Source of the DNA: Pseudomonas graminis
GTDB taxonomy: Bacteria > Pseudomonadota > Gammaproteobacteria > Pseudomonadales > Pseudomonadaceae
Assembly: GCF_001705435.1 (NCBI RefSeq)
Contig: NZ_MDEN01000065.1
Location: 124,001-188,000 of the forward strand
Direction of reading: 5' to 3'
Length of the DNA: 64,000 nucleotides
A program made the translations under genes and the position numbers. The notes beneath the pieces were generated by a model. That model was not told the DNA's origin, made no database searches, and saw only the letters and a list, made by a program, of their open reading frames with translations. Shown one piece after another: positions 17,165 through 24,426 of this stretch (positions are counted from its first letter, which is position 1; every line of letters starts with the position of its first letter).

Positions 17165-18253
17165 CTACGCCAGCAGCGCGACTGATTTGATCTGCGCCCA
17201 CAGCGTCTGCCCGGGCGCCAGCTGCAGCTGATCCCTGGAGTAGCGGGTGATCCGCGCCAGCAGCGGCGAGCCGTCGGCATCCAGGCGGACCAGCACATGG
17301 GCGGTGTTGTCGGCGGCGATCTCTTCGATGACGGTCACCGGCAGGCGATTGAGAATGCTGCTTTGAGCATCGGGTTGCAGGCTCAGGCTCACATCCCGCG
17401 CCTGTACTTTAAGGCGCAGGGGTTTGCCGGGCAGCAACGCGGAATGGGCGACGCGGATACTCAGTTCGCTGCGCGGCAAACGGACGGTGATGAGTTGATA
17501 GGCCGCATCGTACGCCTGCACGCTTCCCTCGATCACCACGCCCGCGTCGTCGCCCATCGCCAGCGGCAGATCCAGCCGCGCCAGTGTTTCGCCGATGGGG
17601 CCGCTGGCCAGCGCTTTACCGTCGCTGAGCAATACCAGATGATCGGCCAGTCGAGCCACCTCGTCCTGGGCGTGACTTACGTAAATCAGCGGAATATCCA
17701 GCTCGTCGTGGAGGCGCTCTAGGTACGGCAGGATTTCGCTTTTGCGTTGGGCATCCAGTGCCGCCAGGGGTTCGTCCATCAGCAGCAGGCGCGGGCTGGT
17801 CAGCAACGCGCGGGCGATGCCGACCCGCTGACGTTCGCCGCCGGACAGCTTATCGGGCGCGCGTTGGAGCAAATGATCGATGCCCAGCAGCGAAGTCGCC
17901 TGCTGCAACGTGATACGCCTGTCGCGCTCGGGAATGCGCTTCAGCCCGAAGCGCAGATTGCCCTCGACGTCGAGGTGCGGAAAAAGGCTGGCTTCCTGAA
18001 ACACGTAGCCCAATGGACGTTTGTGCGGGGGCAGAAAGATGTTGTTGGCGCTGTCCTGCCAGACCTCGCCGTTGACGCGGATATAGCCGTCGGCCGCCTT
18101 TTCCAGCCCGGCGATGCAGCGCAGGCAGGTGGTTTTGCCGGAGCCGGAATGGCCATACAGCGCCGAGACGCCGCGACCGGGCAAGTGGAGGTCGACGTCG
18201 AGAACGAACTCGGCGTAATTCACCTGCAGCCGCACTTCAATCTTCGCACTCAT
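17165..18253 (-). CDS. modC: molybdate ABC transporter ATP-binding protein
   Basis: 362 residues from ATG 18253, which overlaps the modB stop (ATGA). It powers molybdate import at the inner membrane. Walker A GHSGSGKT (about 34-41), Q-loop 'VFQEASLFPHL', signature LSGGERQRVGIARAL, Walker B LLLMDEPLAALD and the switch His in 'YVSHAQDEVARLAD' are all present. The C-terminal 130 residues form the MOP/TOBE molybdate-binding domain. It is third in modABC. Confidence 0.95.
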   Translation of the reverse strand: MSAKIEVRLQVNYAEFVLDVDLHLPGRGVSALYGHSGSGKTTCLRCIAGLEKAADGYIRVNGEVWQDSANNIFLPPHKRPLGYVFQEASLFPHLDVEGNLRFGLKRIPERDRRITLQQATSLLGIDHLLQRAPDKLSGGERQRVGIARALLTSPRLLLMDEPLAALDAQRKSEILPYLERLHDELDIPLIYVSHAQDEVARLADHLVLLSDGKALASGPIGETLARLDLPLAMGDDAGVVIEGSVQAYDAAYQLITVRLPRSELSIRVAHSALLPGKPLRLKVQARDVSLSLQPDAQSSILNRLPVTVIEEIAADNTAHVLVRLDADGSPLLARITRYSRDQLQLAPGQTLWAQIKSVALLA

Positions 18254-18936
18254 GCGCCGCTCCACGCCGACCGGGCCTTGCCGCTGGAATACAGCGCCAG
18301 CAATACCACAAAGGAAAACACCAGCATCGCCCCGGCCAGCCAATGGGCCTGGGCGTACTCCATGGCTTCGACGTGGTTGTAGATCTGCGTGGACACGACG
18401 CGGGTTCTCTCCGGGATGTTGCCGCCAATCATCAGCACCACGCCAAACTCACCCACGGTGTGGGCGAAACCCAGAATCGCCCCGGTGATAAAGCCGGGGC
18501 GTGCCAGCGGCAGGATCACTGAGAAGAACGTGTCCCAAGGACCGGCGCGCAGCGTGGCCGCCACTTCAAGGGGGCGAGGACCGATGGCGACGAAGGCGTT
18601 CTGCAAGGGCTGCACCACGAACGGCAGGGAGTACAGCACCGAGCCGATCACCAACCCGCTGAAACTGAAGGTCAGCGTGCCGAGCCCCAGGCTCTGGGTC
18701 AGCTCCCCGACCGCGCCGTTCGGCCCGAGCAACAGCAGCAGATAAAAGCCGATCACCGTGGGTGGCAGCACCAGAGGCAAGGCCACGATCGCGCCGATGG
18801 GGCCTTTCAACCAGGAGCGGGTGCGCGACAACCACAGCGCGATGGGCGTGCCGACGATCAGCAGAATCACAGTGGTCAGGGACGCCAGTTTCAGCGTCAG
18901 CCAGATGGCCGCGAGGTCTGCACTGCCCAGCAGCAT
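18250..18936 (-). CDS. modB: molybdate ABC transporter permease
   Basis: 228 residues with five or six membrane segments. It starts MLLGSADLAAIWLTLKLASL and has the EAA-type coupling loop for ModC (EVAATLRAGPWDTFFSVILP). 'ALPLVLPPTVIGFYLL' is typical of ModB. The ATG follows the modA stop directly with no gap, and the stop overlaps modC. Confidence 0.95.
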   Translation of the reverse strand: MLLGSADLAAIWLTLKLASLTTVILLIVGTPIALWLSRTRSWLKGPIGAIVALPLVLPPTVIGFYLLLLLGPNGAVGELTQSLGLGTLTFSFSGLVIGSVLYSLPFVVQPLQNAFVAIGPRPLEVAATLRAGPWDTFFSVILPLARPGFITGAILGFAHTVGEFGVVLMIGGNIPERTRVVSTQIYNHVEAMEYAQAHWLAGAMLVFSFVVLLALYSSGKARSAWSGA

Positions 18937-19704
18937 TTACAGCTGGTACCCGTAGGATTTGATGATGGCGGCGGCTTTCGGGCCTTTGAGGTAGTCCATC
19001 AGCGCCTTGGCGGCGGCGTTGTCTTTGCCCTTGTTGAGGATCACCGCGTCCTGCTTGATCGGCTCATGCAGATTGGCCGGCACGATCCACGCCGAGCCAC
19101 CGGTCAGCTTGCCGTCCTTGAACACCTGGGAGAGGGCGACGAAACCCAGCTCGGCGTTGCCGGTCTGCACGAACTGATAGGCCTGGGCGATGCTCTGGCC
19201 TTCGACGACCTTGCTTTTAGTCGCGTCGGTCAGGCCCAGTTTGTCCAGGGTCTGGGTGGCAGCGAGACCATAGGGCGCGGCTTTCGGGTTGGCAATGGAC
19301 AGGTGTTCGAATTTGCCGTCCTTGAGCACTTGACCCTTGTCGTCCACATAGCCGTCTTTGGCCGACCACAGCGCCAAAGTGCCCACCGCGTAGGTAAAGC
19401 GCGAGCCTTTCACCGTCTCGTTTTCGCTCTCCAGCTTGGCCGGGGTGGTGTCATCGGCGGCGAGAAACACTTCGAACGGCGCGCCATTTTTGATCTGGGT
19501 GTAGAACTGGCCGGTCGCGCCGAAAGAAGCGACCAACTTGTGACCGGTGTCTTTTTCGAAGTCCTGGGCGATGGCCTGGATCGGCGCCGTGAAGTTGGCG
19601 GCAACGGCCACTTGGACCTCATCGGCAAACGCAGTGCCCGACGACAGCGCGGCACAGGCGATGACCAGCAAGGTGAGGGTGAAGCGGTTTGAAACGGCGC
19701 GCAT
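18937..19704 (-). CDS. modA: molybdate-binding periplasmic protein
   Basis: 255 residues from ATG 19704 (CGGAG eight bases upstream). The signal peptide covers about residues 1-28, ending near 'SSGTAFA', and the mature protein begins DEVQVAVAANF. Oxyanion-binding segments 'AANFTAP', 'FGATGQFYTQI' and 'EVFLAADD' and the C-terminal 'QFVQTGNAELGFVALSQV' match ModA. The protein captures molybdate or tungstate for ModBC. A ModE-like palindrome lies 60 bases upstream. Confidence 0.95.
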   Translation of the reverse strand: MRAVSNRFTLTLLVIACAALSSGTAFADEVQVAVAANFTAPIQAIAQDFEKDTGHKLVASFGATGQFYTQIKNGAPFEVFLAADDTTPAKLESENETVKGSRFTYAVGTLALWSAKDGYVDDKGQVLKDGKFEHLSIANPKAAPYGLAATQTLDKLGLTDATKSKVVEGQSIAQAYQFVQTGNAELGFVALSQVFKDGKLTGGSAWIVPANLHEPIKQDAVILNKGKDNAAAKALMDYLKGPKAAAIIKSYGYQL

Positions 19705-19763
19705 GGAACGGCTCCGGGCTAGCAAACGGAATGAGGAAGAACGCCAACCGGACGCCGGTCAAA

Positions 19764-19787
19764 CGCTATGCAGCGAAATATATAGCG
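19764..19787. promoter_or_regulatory. ModE-like palindrome upstream of modABC
   Basis: CGCTAT at 19764-19769 and ATAGCG at 19782-19787, with TAT just inside the right arm, resemble the ModE box (CGxTATATA and its complement around a short spacer). The position in front of modA fits molybdate-dependent repression. No modE gene is in this window. Confidence 0.55.
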
Positions 19788-19853
19788 AGTCTCCTCCGCG
19801 CGGAAGCCGGATCTTGCCGTGCTCCGTTTTAAATCGACGGCTGCATCATCGGC

Positions 19854-20930
19854 TCAGCGCCCGGCCAGCCGCTCAAGGGCGCCGATGGCCAGCGTCCGGG
19901 TGAGTTCTTCTGCGGACAGCGAGTGCTTGATGCCCACCGCCTGACCCGCCCAAAGATTCATGAAGCCGTCGTCGCCACGGGATTCGGCTTTGCTGCGCAG
20001 GGGCATCAGTGCGCCGCCCGCTGTGGGGAAGGCCGGCGCGGCAGCGGCCATGGGTCCGATCTCTTTCATGATGCGGTTGACGATGCCCCGGGCCGGGCGA
20101 CCGGTGAAAATGTTGGTGATGGCGGTCTGGCTGTCCTGGGCGCGGCTCAATGCCGCCTGATGCAGCGCCGAGGCCTTGGCTTCCGGGGTGAACAGGTAGG
20201 CGGTGCCCATTAGCACGGCGGAGGCGCCGAGCATGAACGCGGCGGCGATGCCGCGACTGTCGGCAATGCCGCCGGCCGCGATGACCGGAATCGTCACGGC
20301 ATCGACGATCTGCGGCACCAGCGCCATCGTGCCGACCTGGGTGTGCAACTGATCGCTGAGGAACATCCCGCGATGGCCGCCGGCCTCGTAGCCCATGGCG
20401 ATGATCGCGTCGCAGCCCCGTGCCTCAAGCCACACGGCTTCTTCCACGGTGGTCGCCGAGGAGAGCACCTTCGCACCGGTGGCCTTTACCCGCGTCAGCA
20501 AGGCGGGATCGGGCAGGCCGAAATGGAAGCTGACCACTTCAGGTTTCAATTCCTCCACCAGCGCGCAAGCGGCCTCGTCGAAGGGTGCCCGGTTGGACAT
20601 GGGCGTTGGCGCATCGAAGTCGGCGCCCAGTTCCTCGTAGTAGGGCTTGAGCAGGTGTTTCCAGTCTGCATCGGCCTGCGGATCGGTGGGCGGGGTCGAG
20701 TGGCAGAAGAAATTCAGGTTGAGCGGCGCATGGGTGCCCGCGCGTATCCGCGCGACTTCCTCTCTAATCTGCGCGCGGGTGAGCATGGCGCAGGGCAGCG
20801 AGGGCAGGCCGCCGGCTTTGCCCACAGCGACGGCCATCGCCGAGCCGGATGCACCGGCCATGGGCGCTTGCAGGATGGGCAGTTCGATGTCCAGCAGTTT
20901 GAGCAGGCGAGTGTCGGGCCAGGCGATCAT
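19854..20930 (-). CDS. nitronate monooxygenase (FMN-dependent, 2-nitropropane dioxygenase family)
   Basis: 358 residues from ATG 20930 with GGAG nine bases upstream. A TIM barrel that uses FMN and oxygen to oxidise alkyl nitronates. Seen: 'PILQAPMAGASGSAMAVAVGKAGGLPSLP' in two halves around residues 20-48, 'GCDAIIAMGYEAGGHRG' with the catalytic His, 'PVIAAGGIADSRGIAAAF' and 'GASAVLMGTAYLFTPEA'. Class I members detoxify propionate 3-nitronate. It is divergent from acuR, sharing a TetR operator, which suggests joint control with acuI in three-carbon metabolism. Confidence 0.88.
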   Translation of the reverse strand: MIAWPDTRLLKLLDIELPILQAPMAGASGSAMAVAVGKAGGLPSLPCAMLTRAQIREEVARIRAGTHAPLNLNFFCHSTPPTDPQADADWKHLLKPYYEELGADFDAPTPMSNRAPFDEAACALVEELKPEVVSFHFGLPDPALLTRVKATGAKVLSSATTVEEAVWLEARGCDAIIAMGYEAGGHRGMFLSDQLHTQVGTMALVPQIVDAVTIPVIAAGGIADSRGIAAAFMLGASAVLMGTAYLFTPEAKASALHQAALSRAQDSQTAITNIFTGRPARGIVNRIMKEIGPMAAAAPAFPTAGGALMPLRSKAESRGDDGFMNLWAGQAVGIKHSLSAEELTRTLAIGALERLAGR

Positions 20931-20995
20931 CGGCAGAGTCTCCATAGCGAAGGGGGTGTTAAAAAGCAGCACTTGAAAAGTTGCGGTTGATTTAA

Positions 20996-21010
20996 TAGAC
21001 GCTCGGTCTA
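20996..21010. promoter_or_regulatory. TetR operator 1 (AcuR site) in the nmo/acuR divergent promoter
   Basis: TAGAC-GCTCG-GTCTA. It lies within the spacer of a candidate promoter (TTGATT 20987-20992, TAATAT 21009-21014). The same 5+5+5 palindrome occurs in front of acuI at 21680. Binding there would block transcription of acuR and possibly of the nitronate monooxygenase gene. Confidence 0.75.
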
Positions 21011-21022
21011 ATATGCAACCCC

Positions 21023-21661
21023 ATGAAAGACATCATTGCAAAACCCAGACGCCCCGGCCGTCCACCGAAAGTGGCACGCCCCGATGACTTCGACACCCGC
21101 GAGGCGCTTATCCGCTGCGGCGTTGAGGTGCTGACCGAGCAGGGCTTCATGGCCACGGGCATCGACGGCATCCTCAAGCGGGTCGGTGTGCCCAAAGGCT
21201 CCTTCTATCATTACTTCGCCAGCAAAGAGGTGTTCGGCCTCGCAGTGCTCGACAGCTACGCCGGCTATTTCGCCCGGCGCCTGGACCGCTGGCTGCTGGA
21301 TGAATCGCTCTCGCCGCTGGAACGGCTGGCCGGCTTCGTTCAGGAATCGAAGGTCAATATCGCCCGCCACGATTTTCGGCGGGGCTGCCTTGTGGGCAAC
21401 ATGGGCCAGGAAGTGAGCGTTCTGCCAGCGGGCTTCCGTGAGGCGCTGGAGAAGGTTTTCCTCGACTGGCAGGCGCGCCTGACAGTGTGCTTCAAAGCGG
21501 CGATCGCGGCGGGCGAACTGCCGGCGCGCACCGATTGTTCAGAGCTGGCGGCGTATTTCTGGATCGGCTGGGAGGGCGCCGTGCTGCGGGCTCGACTGGT
21601 GCAGAACGAGCAGCCGCTCAACACCTTCATCATCGGATTTCTGCGCGGATTGCCGCGCTGA
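21023..21661 (+). CDS. acuR: TetR-family repressor, AcuR-like
   Basis: 212 residues. The N-terminus is basic (KPRRPGRPPK), then a TetR helix-turn-helix with 'GVEVLTEQGFMATGIDGILKRVGVPKGSFYHYFASKE' split over about residues 34-70. The rest is the ligand-binding domain. The gene sits directly upstream of an acryloyl-CoA reductase gene, as acuR does in acrylate/DMSP-degrading bacteria, and matching palindromes flank it. No Shine-Dalgarno is visible, and a predicted transcript start at about 21021 would leave it nearly leaderless. AcuR identity is inferred from neighbourhood. Confidence 0.8.
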   Translation: MKDIIAKPRRPGRPPKVARPDDFDTREALIRCGVEVLTEQGFMATGIDGILKRVGVPKGSFYHYFASKEVFGLAVLDSYAGYFARRLDRWLLDESLSPLERLAGFVQESKVNIARHDFRRGCLVGNMGQEVSVLPAGFREALEKVFLDWQARLTVCFKAAIAAGELPARTDCSELAAYFWIGWEGAVLRARLVQNEQPLNTFIIGFLRGLPR

Positions 21662-21679
21662 TGTCTTCAGGTCTGGTTA

Positions 21680-21694
21680 TAGACGAGCGGTCTA
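21680..21694. promoter_or_regulatory. TetR operator 2 (AcuR site) in front of acuI
   Basis: TAGAC-GAGCG-GTCTA, the same arms as the site at 20996. It begins 18 bases after the acuR stop and ends 16 bases before the acuI ATG, next to its AGGAG ribosome site. Repressor bound here could act as a roadblock for read-through from acuR. Confidence 0.75.
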
Positions 21695-21710
21695 AATAGG
21701 AGTGTGCGGC

Positions 21711-22694
21711 ATGTTCAAAGGCATCCTGATCAATAAAGACGACGACGGCTACCGCGCCGAGCTGACGGACATCGACGACAGTCAGTTGCCCGAAGGCGAC
21801 GTCACCGTGCGCGTCAGTCACAGCACGCTGAATTACAAAGACGGCCTGGCGATCACCGGCAAGGGTCCGATCGTGCGGCAGTTCCCGATGGTGCCCGGGG
21901 TGGACCTGGCCGGCACGGTCGAGGACAGCAGCGACCCGGACTTCAAGCCGGGCGATCAGGTGCTGCTCAATGGCTGGGGCGTCGGCGAAGGGCACTGGGG
22001 CGGGCTGGCGCAGAGGGCGCGCTTGCAGGGCAAATGGCTGATCCCGCTGCCGAGCGGCTTCACGCCGGCACAGGCCATGGCCATCGGCACGGCGGGCTAT
22101 ACGGCGATGCTGGCGATCATGGCGCTGGAGAAAAACGGCGTCACGCCGGACAAGGGCGATGTGCTGGTGACTGGCGCCAACGGCGGTGTCGGCAGTTTCG
22201 CCATCGCGCTGCTGGCAAAACTCGGTTATCGCGTCGTGGCCTCTACCGGCCGCTTGAGCGAGAGCGATTACCTGACCTCTCTCGGCGCCGCAGAAATCAT
22301 CGACCGCGCCACCCTTGCCGAGCCCGGCCGCCCGTTGGCGAAGGAGCGCTGGGCCGGGGCGATCGATTCGGTGGGCAGCCACACCCTCGCCAACATCTGC
22401 GCCAGCACTCGCTATTGGGGCACGGTGGCGACCTGCGGTCTGGCCCAGGGGATGGACTTTCCGGCGTCGGTGGCGCCCTTCATTCTGCGCGGTGTGACCC
22501 TCGCAGGCATCGACAGCGTCATGCGCCCGCGCCAGGACCGCATCGACGCCTGGTCGCGTCTGGCCCGGGATCTTGATGTGTCGCTGCTGCCGCTGATCAG
22601 CCGCGAGATCGGCTTGGGTGAGGTGATCGAGACCGCGCACCGGCTCATGGACGGTCAGGTGCGCGGGCGCATCGTGGTCGACACCCAGCGCTGA
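21711..22694 (+). CDS. acuI: acryloyl-CoA reductase (NADPH), AcuI/YhdH family
   Basis: 327 residues from ATG 21711 with AGGAG upstream. A medium-chain dehydrogenase/reductase without zinc ligands. It converts acryloyl-CoA to propionyl-CoA. Motifs: 'STLNYKDGLAITGKGP' (about 37-52), 'PGVDLAGTVEDS', the catalytic region 'LNGWGVGEGHWGGLAQ', the nucleotide-binding 'VTGANGGVGSFAIALL' and 'ASTGRLSE' for NADPH. Its stop is immediately followed by the convergent RES gene stop, with no spacer. Confidence 0.92.
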   Translation: MFKGILINKDDDGYRAELTDIDDSQLPEGDVTVRVSHSTLNYKDGLAITGKGPIVRQFPMVPGVDLAGTVEDSSDPDFKPGDQVLLNGWGVGEGHWGGLAQRARLQGKWLIPLPSGFTPAQAMAIGTAGYTAMLAIMALEKNGVTPDKGDVLVTGANGGVGSFAIALLAKLGYRVVASTGRLSESDYLTSLGAAEIIDRATLAEPGRPLAKERWAGAIDSVGSHTLANICASTRYWGTVATCGLAQGMDFPASVAPFILRGVTLAGIDSVMRPRQDRIDAWSRLARDLDVSLLPLISREIGLGEVIETAHRLMDGQVRGRIVVDTQR

Positions 22695-23138
22695 TCAGCC
22701 GCAGGTGAAGGGGCGCACCTCGAGCACCCTGACCTGCGCCATGGCGGGGTGCCGAGGATTGAGCAGCAGGTTGCGCGTATGGGTGATGGTCGCGGACGGC
22801 ACGATCAACCCGAGTTGCTCGCGCCGCTCCAGCCAGGCGCTGCCGAAATCCATGCTGGGGCGGTCCGCCGGCGTGACGTCCCAACCGGGCGGCAGCTGGG
22901 CGAGGGCAGGCTGCCAATACAGCCCCGGGTCATCCGGCAACTGCAGGTGAACGAGCTGAAAGCCCGGCTGCGGCAGGCTCGCACATTGAATGAGCGTGTC
23001 CAGGGCGCAGCCTGACGCGCTCAGCGCCAGGTAAACGGCCGGCTGGTCGGCGTGATTCCAGCGCCCGCCGAACTGCGCGGCGCCCAGGCCGGACAGATCG
23101 TTCGCGGCACTGTCCTTGCTGATCCTCCAGGCCTGCAT
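22695..23138 (-). CDS. RES-domain toxin (NAD+-degrading family)
   Basis: 147 residues. The RES fold's first part 'WRISK' and 'GLGAAQFGGRWNHADQPAVYLALSASGCALDTL' (split across about residues 18-50) carries the conserved Arg, Tyr/Ser and nearby acidic residue. 'ITHTRNLLLNPRHPAM' near the end is typical. Members deplete NAD+ in the cell and are neutralised by a Xre/ParS partner. Its ATG overlaps the antitoxin stop by one base (TGATG). Confidence 0.9.
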   Translation of the reverse strand: MQAWRISKDSAANDLSGLGAAQFGGRWNHADQPAVYLALSASGCALDTLIQCASLPQPGFQLVHLQLPDDPGLYWQPALAQLPPGWDVTPADRPSMDFGSAWLERREQLGLIVPSATITHTRNLLLNPRHPAMAQVRVLEVRPFTCG

Positions 23139-23593
23139 CAGACGACCCCGCCATGCTGCAGTGCGCTGAGCACGCGACGTGCCTGGCGCGCGCCGATCTC
23201 GGTTTCGCAGAGGGCGATGGGTGTCTGGCCGTTGAGTGCGCGGTTGGAGGCAACCATCCAGCGGCGGGCGGTGTTCTGGTCTTCGAAGAGTTCGGCGGCG
23301 TGGGTGGCGAGGGCGGCAACCCGATCAAGGCGCTCGGAGCCGACGATGTCCAGCGGTCGTTGCTGACGCTGGCGGCGTTCCAGGGTCGAGACCGAGGTCG
23401 CCAGCAAGGCTTCGAGCTGACTGTTGCTGAGGCGGAAGGCATTGCGCAGCACCTTGACCCAGCCGGGCGGGAAGCCCGAGCGGATGTAGTCCAGTCGTTC
23501 GGTTTCGTTGCGTGCATTGAGCTGGTCGGCGATCAACCAGAATGAGGGGGCGTTGTCGGTTATCGCTGCTTGAAGAGTCGAAGGCACGTCCAT
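23138..23593 (-). CDS. Xre/MbcA/ParS-family antitoxin
   Basis: 151 residues. An N-terminal Xre-like DNA-binding part ('GFPPGWVKVLRNAFRLSNSQLEALLATSVSTLERRQ', split across residues about 39-75) and a C-terminal toxin-binding domain with 'AAELFEDQNTARRWMVASNRALNGQTPIALCETEIGARQ' spread over 102-140. This is the usual partner of RES toxins, encoded upstream of the toxin and expected to autorepress the operon. Confidence 0.9.
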   Translation of the reverse strand: MDVPSTLQAAITDNAPSFWLIADQLNARNETERLDYIRSGFPPGWVKVLRNAFRLSNSQLEALLATSVSTLERRQRQQRPLDIVGSERLDRVAALATHAAELFEDQNTARRWMVASNRALNGQTPIALCETEIGARQARRVLSALQHGGVV

Positions 23594-23687
23594 GCTCCTT
23601 GTGAGATCCGGTGCAGGGACCTTACGCCGCTGTCAGGGTTTCTCAAGCGAGAAGCTGTTACCGGCGTTTGCATGCCCGGCTTCAGTG

Positions 23688-23711
23688 GTAGGACCGGCTT
23701 TAGCCGGGAAG
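23688..23711. repeat. single REP palindrome
   Basis: One copy of the Pseudomonas REP element (GTAGGACCGGCTTTAGCCGG then GAAG) in the space between the two toxin-antitoxin operons. The same element recurs at 30.8, 35.6, 47.0, 53.2 and 61.7 kb. Confidence 0.85.
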
Positions 23712-23757
23712 CTTCTAGCGGATGGCGTACAGCGCATTCCGACACCTGACTCTACTC

Positions 23758-23785
23758 TTGACGACTTTTAATGACTCACTATGAT
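23758..23785 (+). promoter_or_regulatory. sigma-70 promoter of the RHH-ParE operon
   Basis: TTGACG (23758-23763), a 16-base spacer and TATGAT (23780-23785). The predicted start is near 23792, about 30 bases before the antitoxin ATG. Repeated GACTC/TAGTC words around the -10 are candidates for the antitoxin operator. Confidence 0.6.
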
Positions 23786-23822
23786 TAACTTTGAATCACT
23801 CTTTAGTCAGGAGCCTCCCATC

Positions 23823-24095
23823 ATGGCAAACCCCGCAAAGACCCGATCAGTGACGGCTCACGTTCCTGAGGCGTTGGCACAGAAAGTCGATTTGATGGCA
23901 GAGCGTCTGGAACGCTCCAAAAACTGGATCGTCAAACAGGCTCTTTCCGCCTGGATAGATCAGGAAGAAGAGCGGAGTCGCCTGACTCGCGAGGCATTGG
24001 CTGACGTTGATGCTGGCCGCGTAATTGATCACCAAGCCGTTCAGGCCTGGGCTGATAGCCTTGGCACCGACACGCCGTTGCCGGTCCCGCGCTGA
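23823..24095 (+). CDS. ribbon-helix-helix antitoxin
   Basis: 90 residues from ATG 23823 (AGGAG upstream). The N-terminal ribbon-helix-helix 'SVTAHVPEALAQKVDLMAERLERSKNWIVKQAL' (split over about 8-40) binds DNA as a dimer. The C-terminal half, with 'GRVIDHQAVQAWADSLG', is the part expected to cover the toxin. The stop and the toxin ATG share one base (TGATG). Confidence 0.88.
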   Translation: MANPAKTRSVTAHVPEALAQKVDLMAERLERSKNWIVKQALSAWIDQEEERSRLTREALADVDAGRVIDHQAVQAWADSLGTDTPLPVPR

Positions 24096-24370
24096 TGGAA
24101 TTGAAGTGGACGAGCAAAGCGCTTTCCGACATTGCCCGACTGTATGAGTTTCTTGCAGCGGTCAATCAGCCAGCCGCCGCACGAACCGTGCAGCAACTCA
24201 CGACAGCACCGACTACGTTACTCGCCAACCCACGCATAGGCGAACGCTTGGAAGAATTTGAGCCGAGGGATGTGCGCAGAATCCAGATCGGCTGTTACGA
24301 GATGCGCTACGAGATAGCGAATTCCACAATCTATTTGCTGCGTCTGTGGCACACCCGCGAGGATCGATAG
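24095..24370 (+). CDS. RelE/ParE-family toxin
   Basis: 91 residues. 'LKWTSKALSDIARLYEFL' and the C-terminal 'YEMRYEIANSTIYLLRLWHTREDR' are the ParE/RelE signature. ParE-type toxins poison gyrase and RelE-type toxins cleave mRNA; the lack of a clear RelE catalytic set and the RHH partner favour ParE. Second gene of a two-gene operon. Confidence 0.88.
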   Translation: MELKWTSKALSDIARLYEFLAAVNQPAAARTVQQLTTAPTTLLANPRIGERLEEFEPRDVRRIQIGCYEMRYEIANSTIYLLRLWHTREDR

Positions 24371-24426
24371 CATTACGAAAGCAGCGAAACTGACGTTTGA
24401 GCTGGGCTGAAACCGATCAAAACAGC

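Noticed and set aside
17064..17201. Extended start of topoisomerase IB overlapping modC
   Set aside because: The additional 46 residues have no family counterpart and would overlap the end of modC; the ATG at 17063 fits better.
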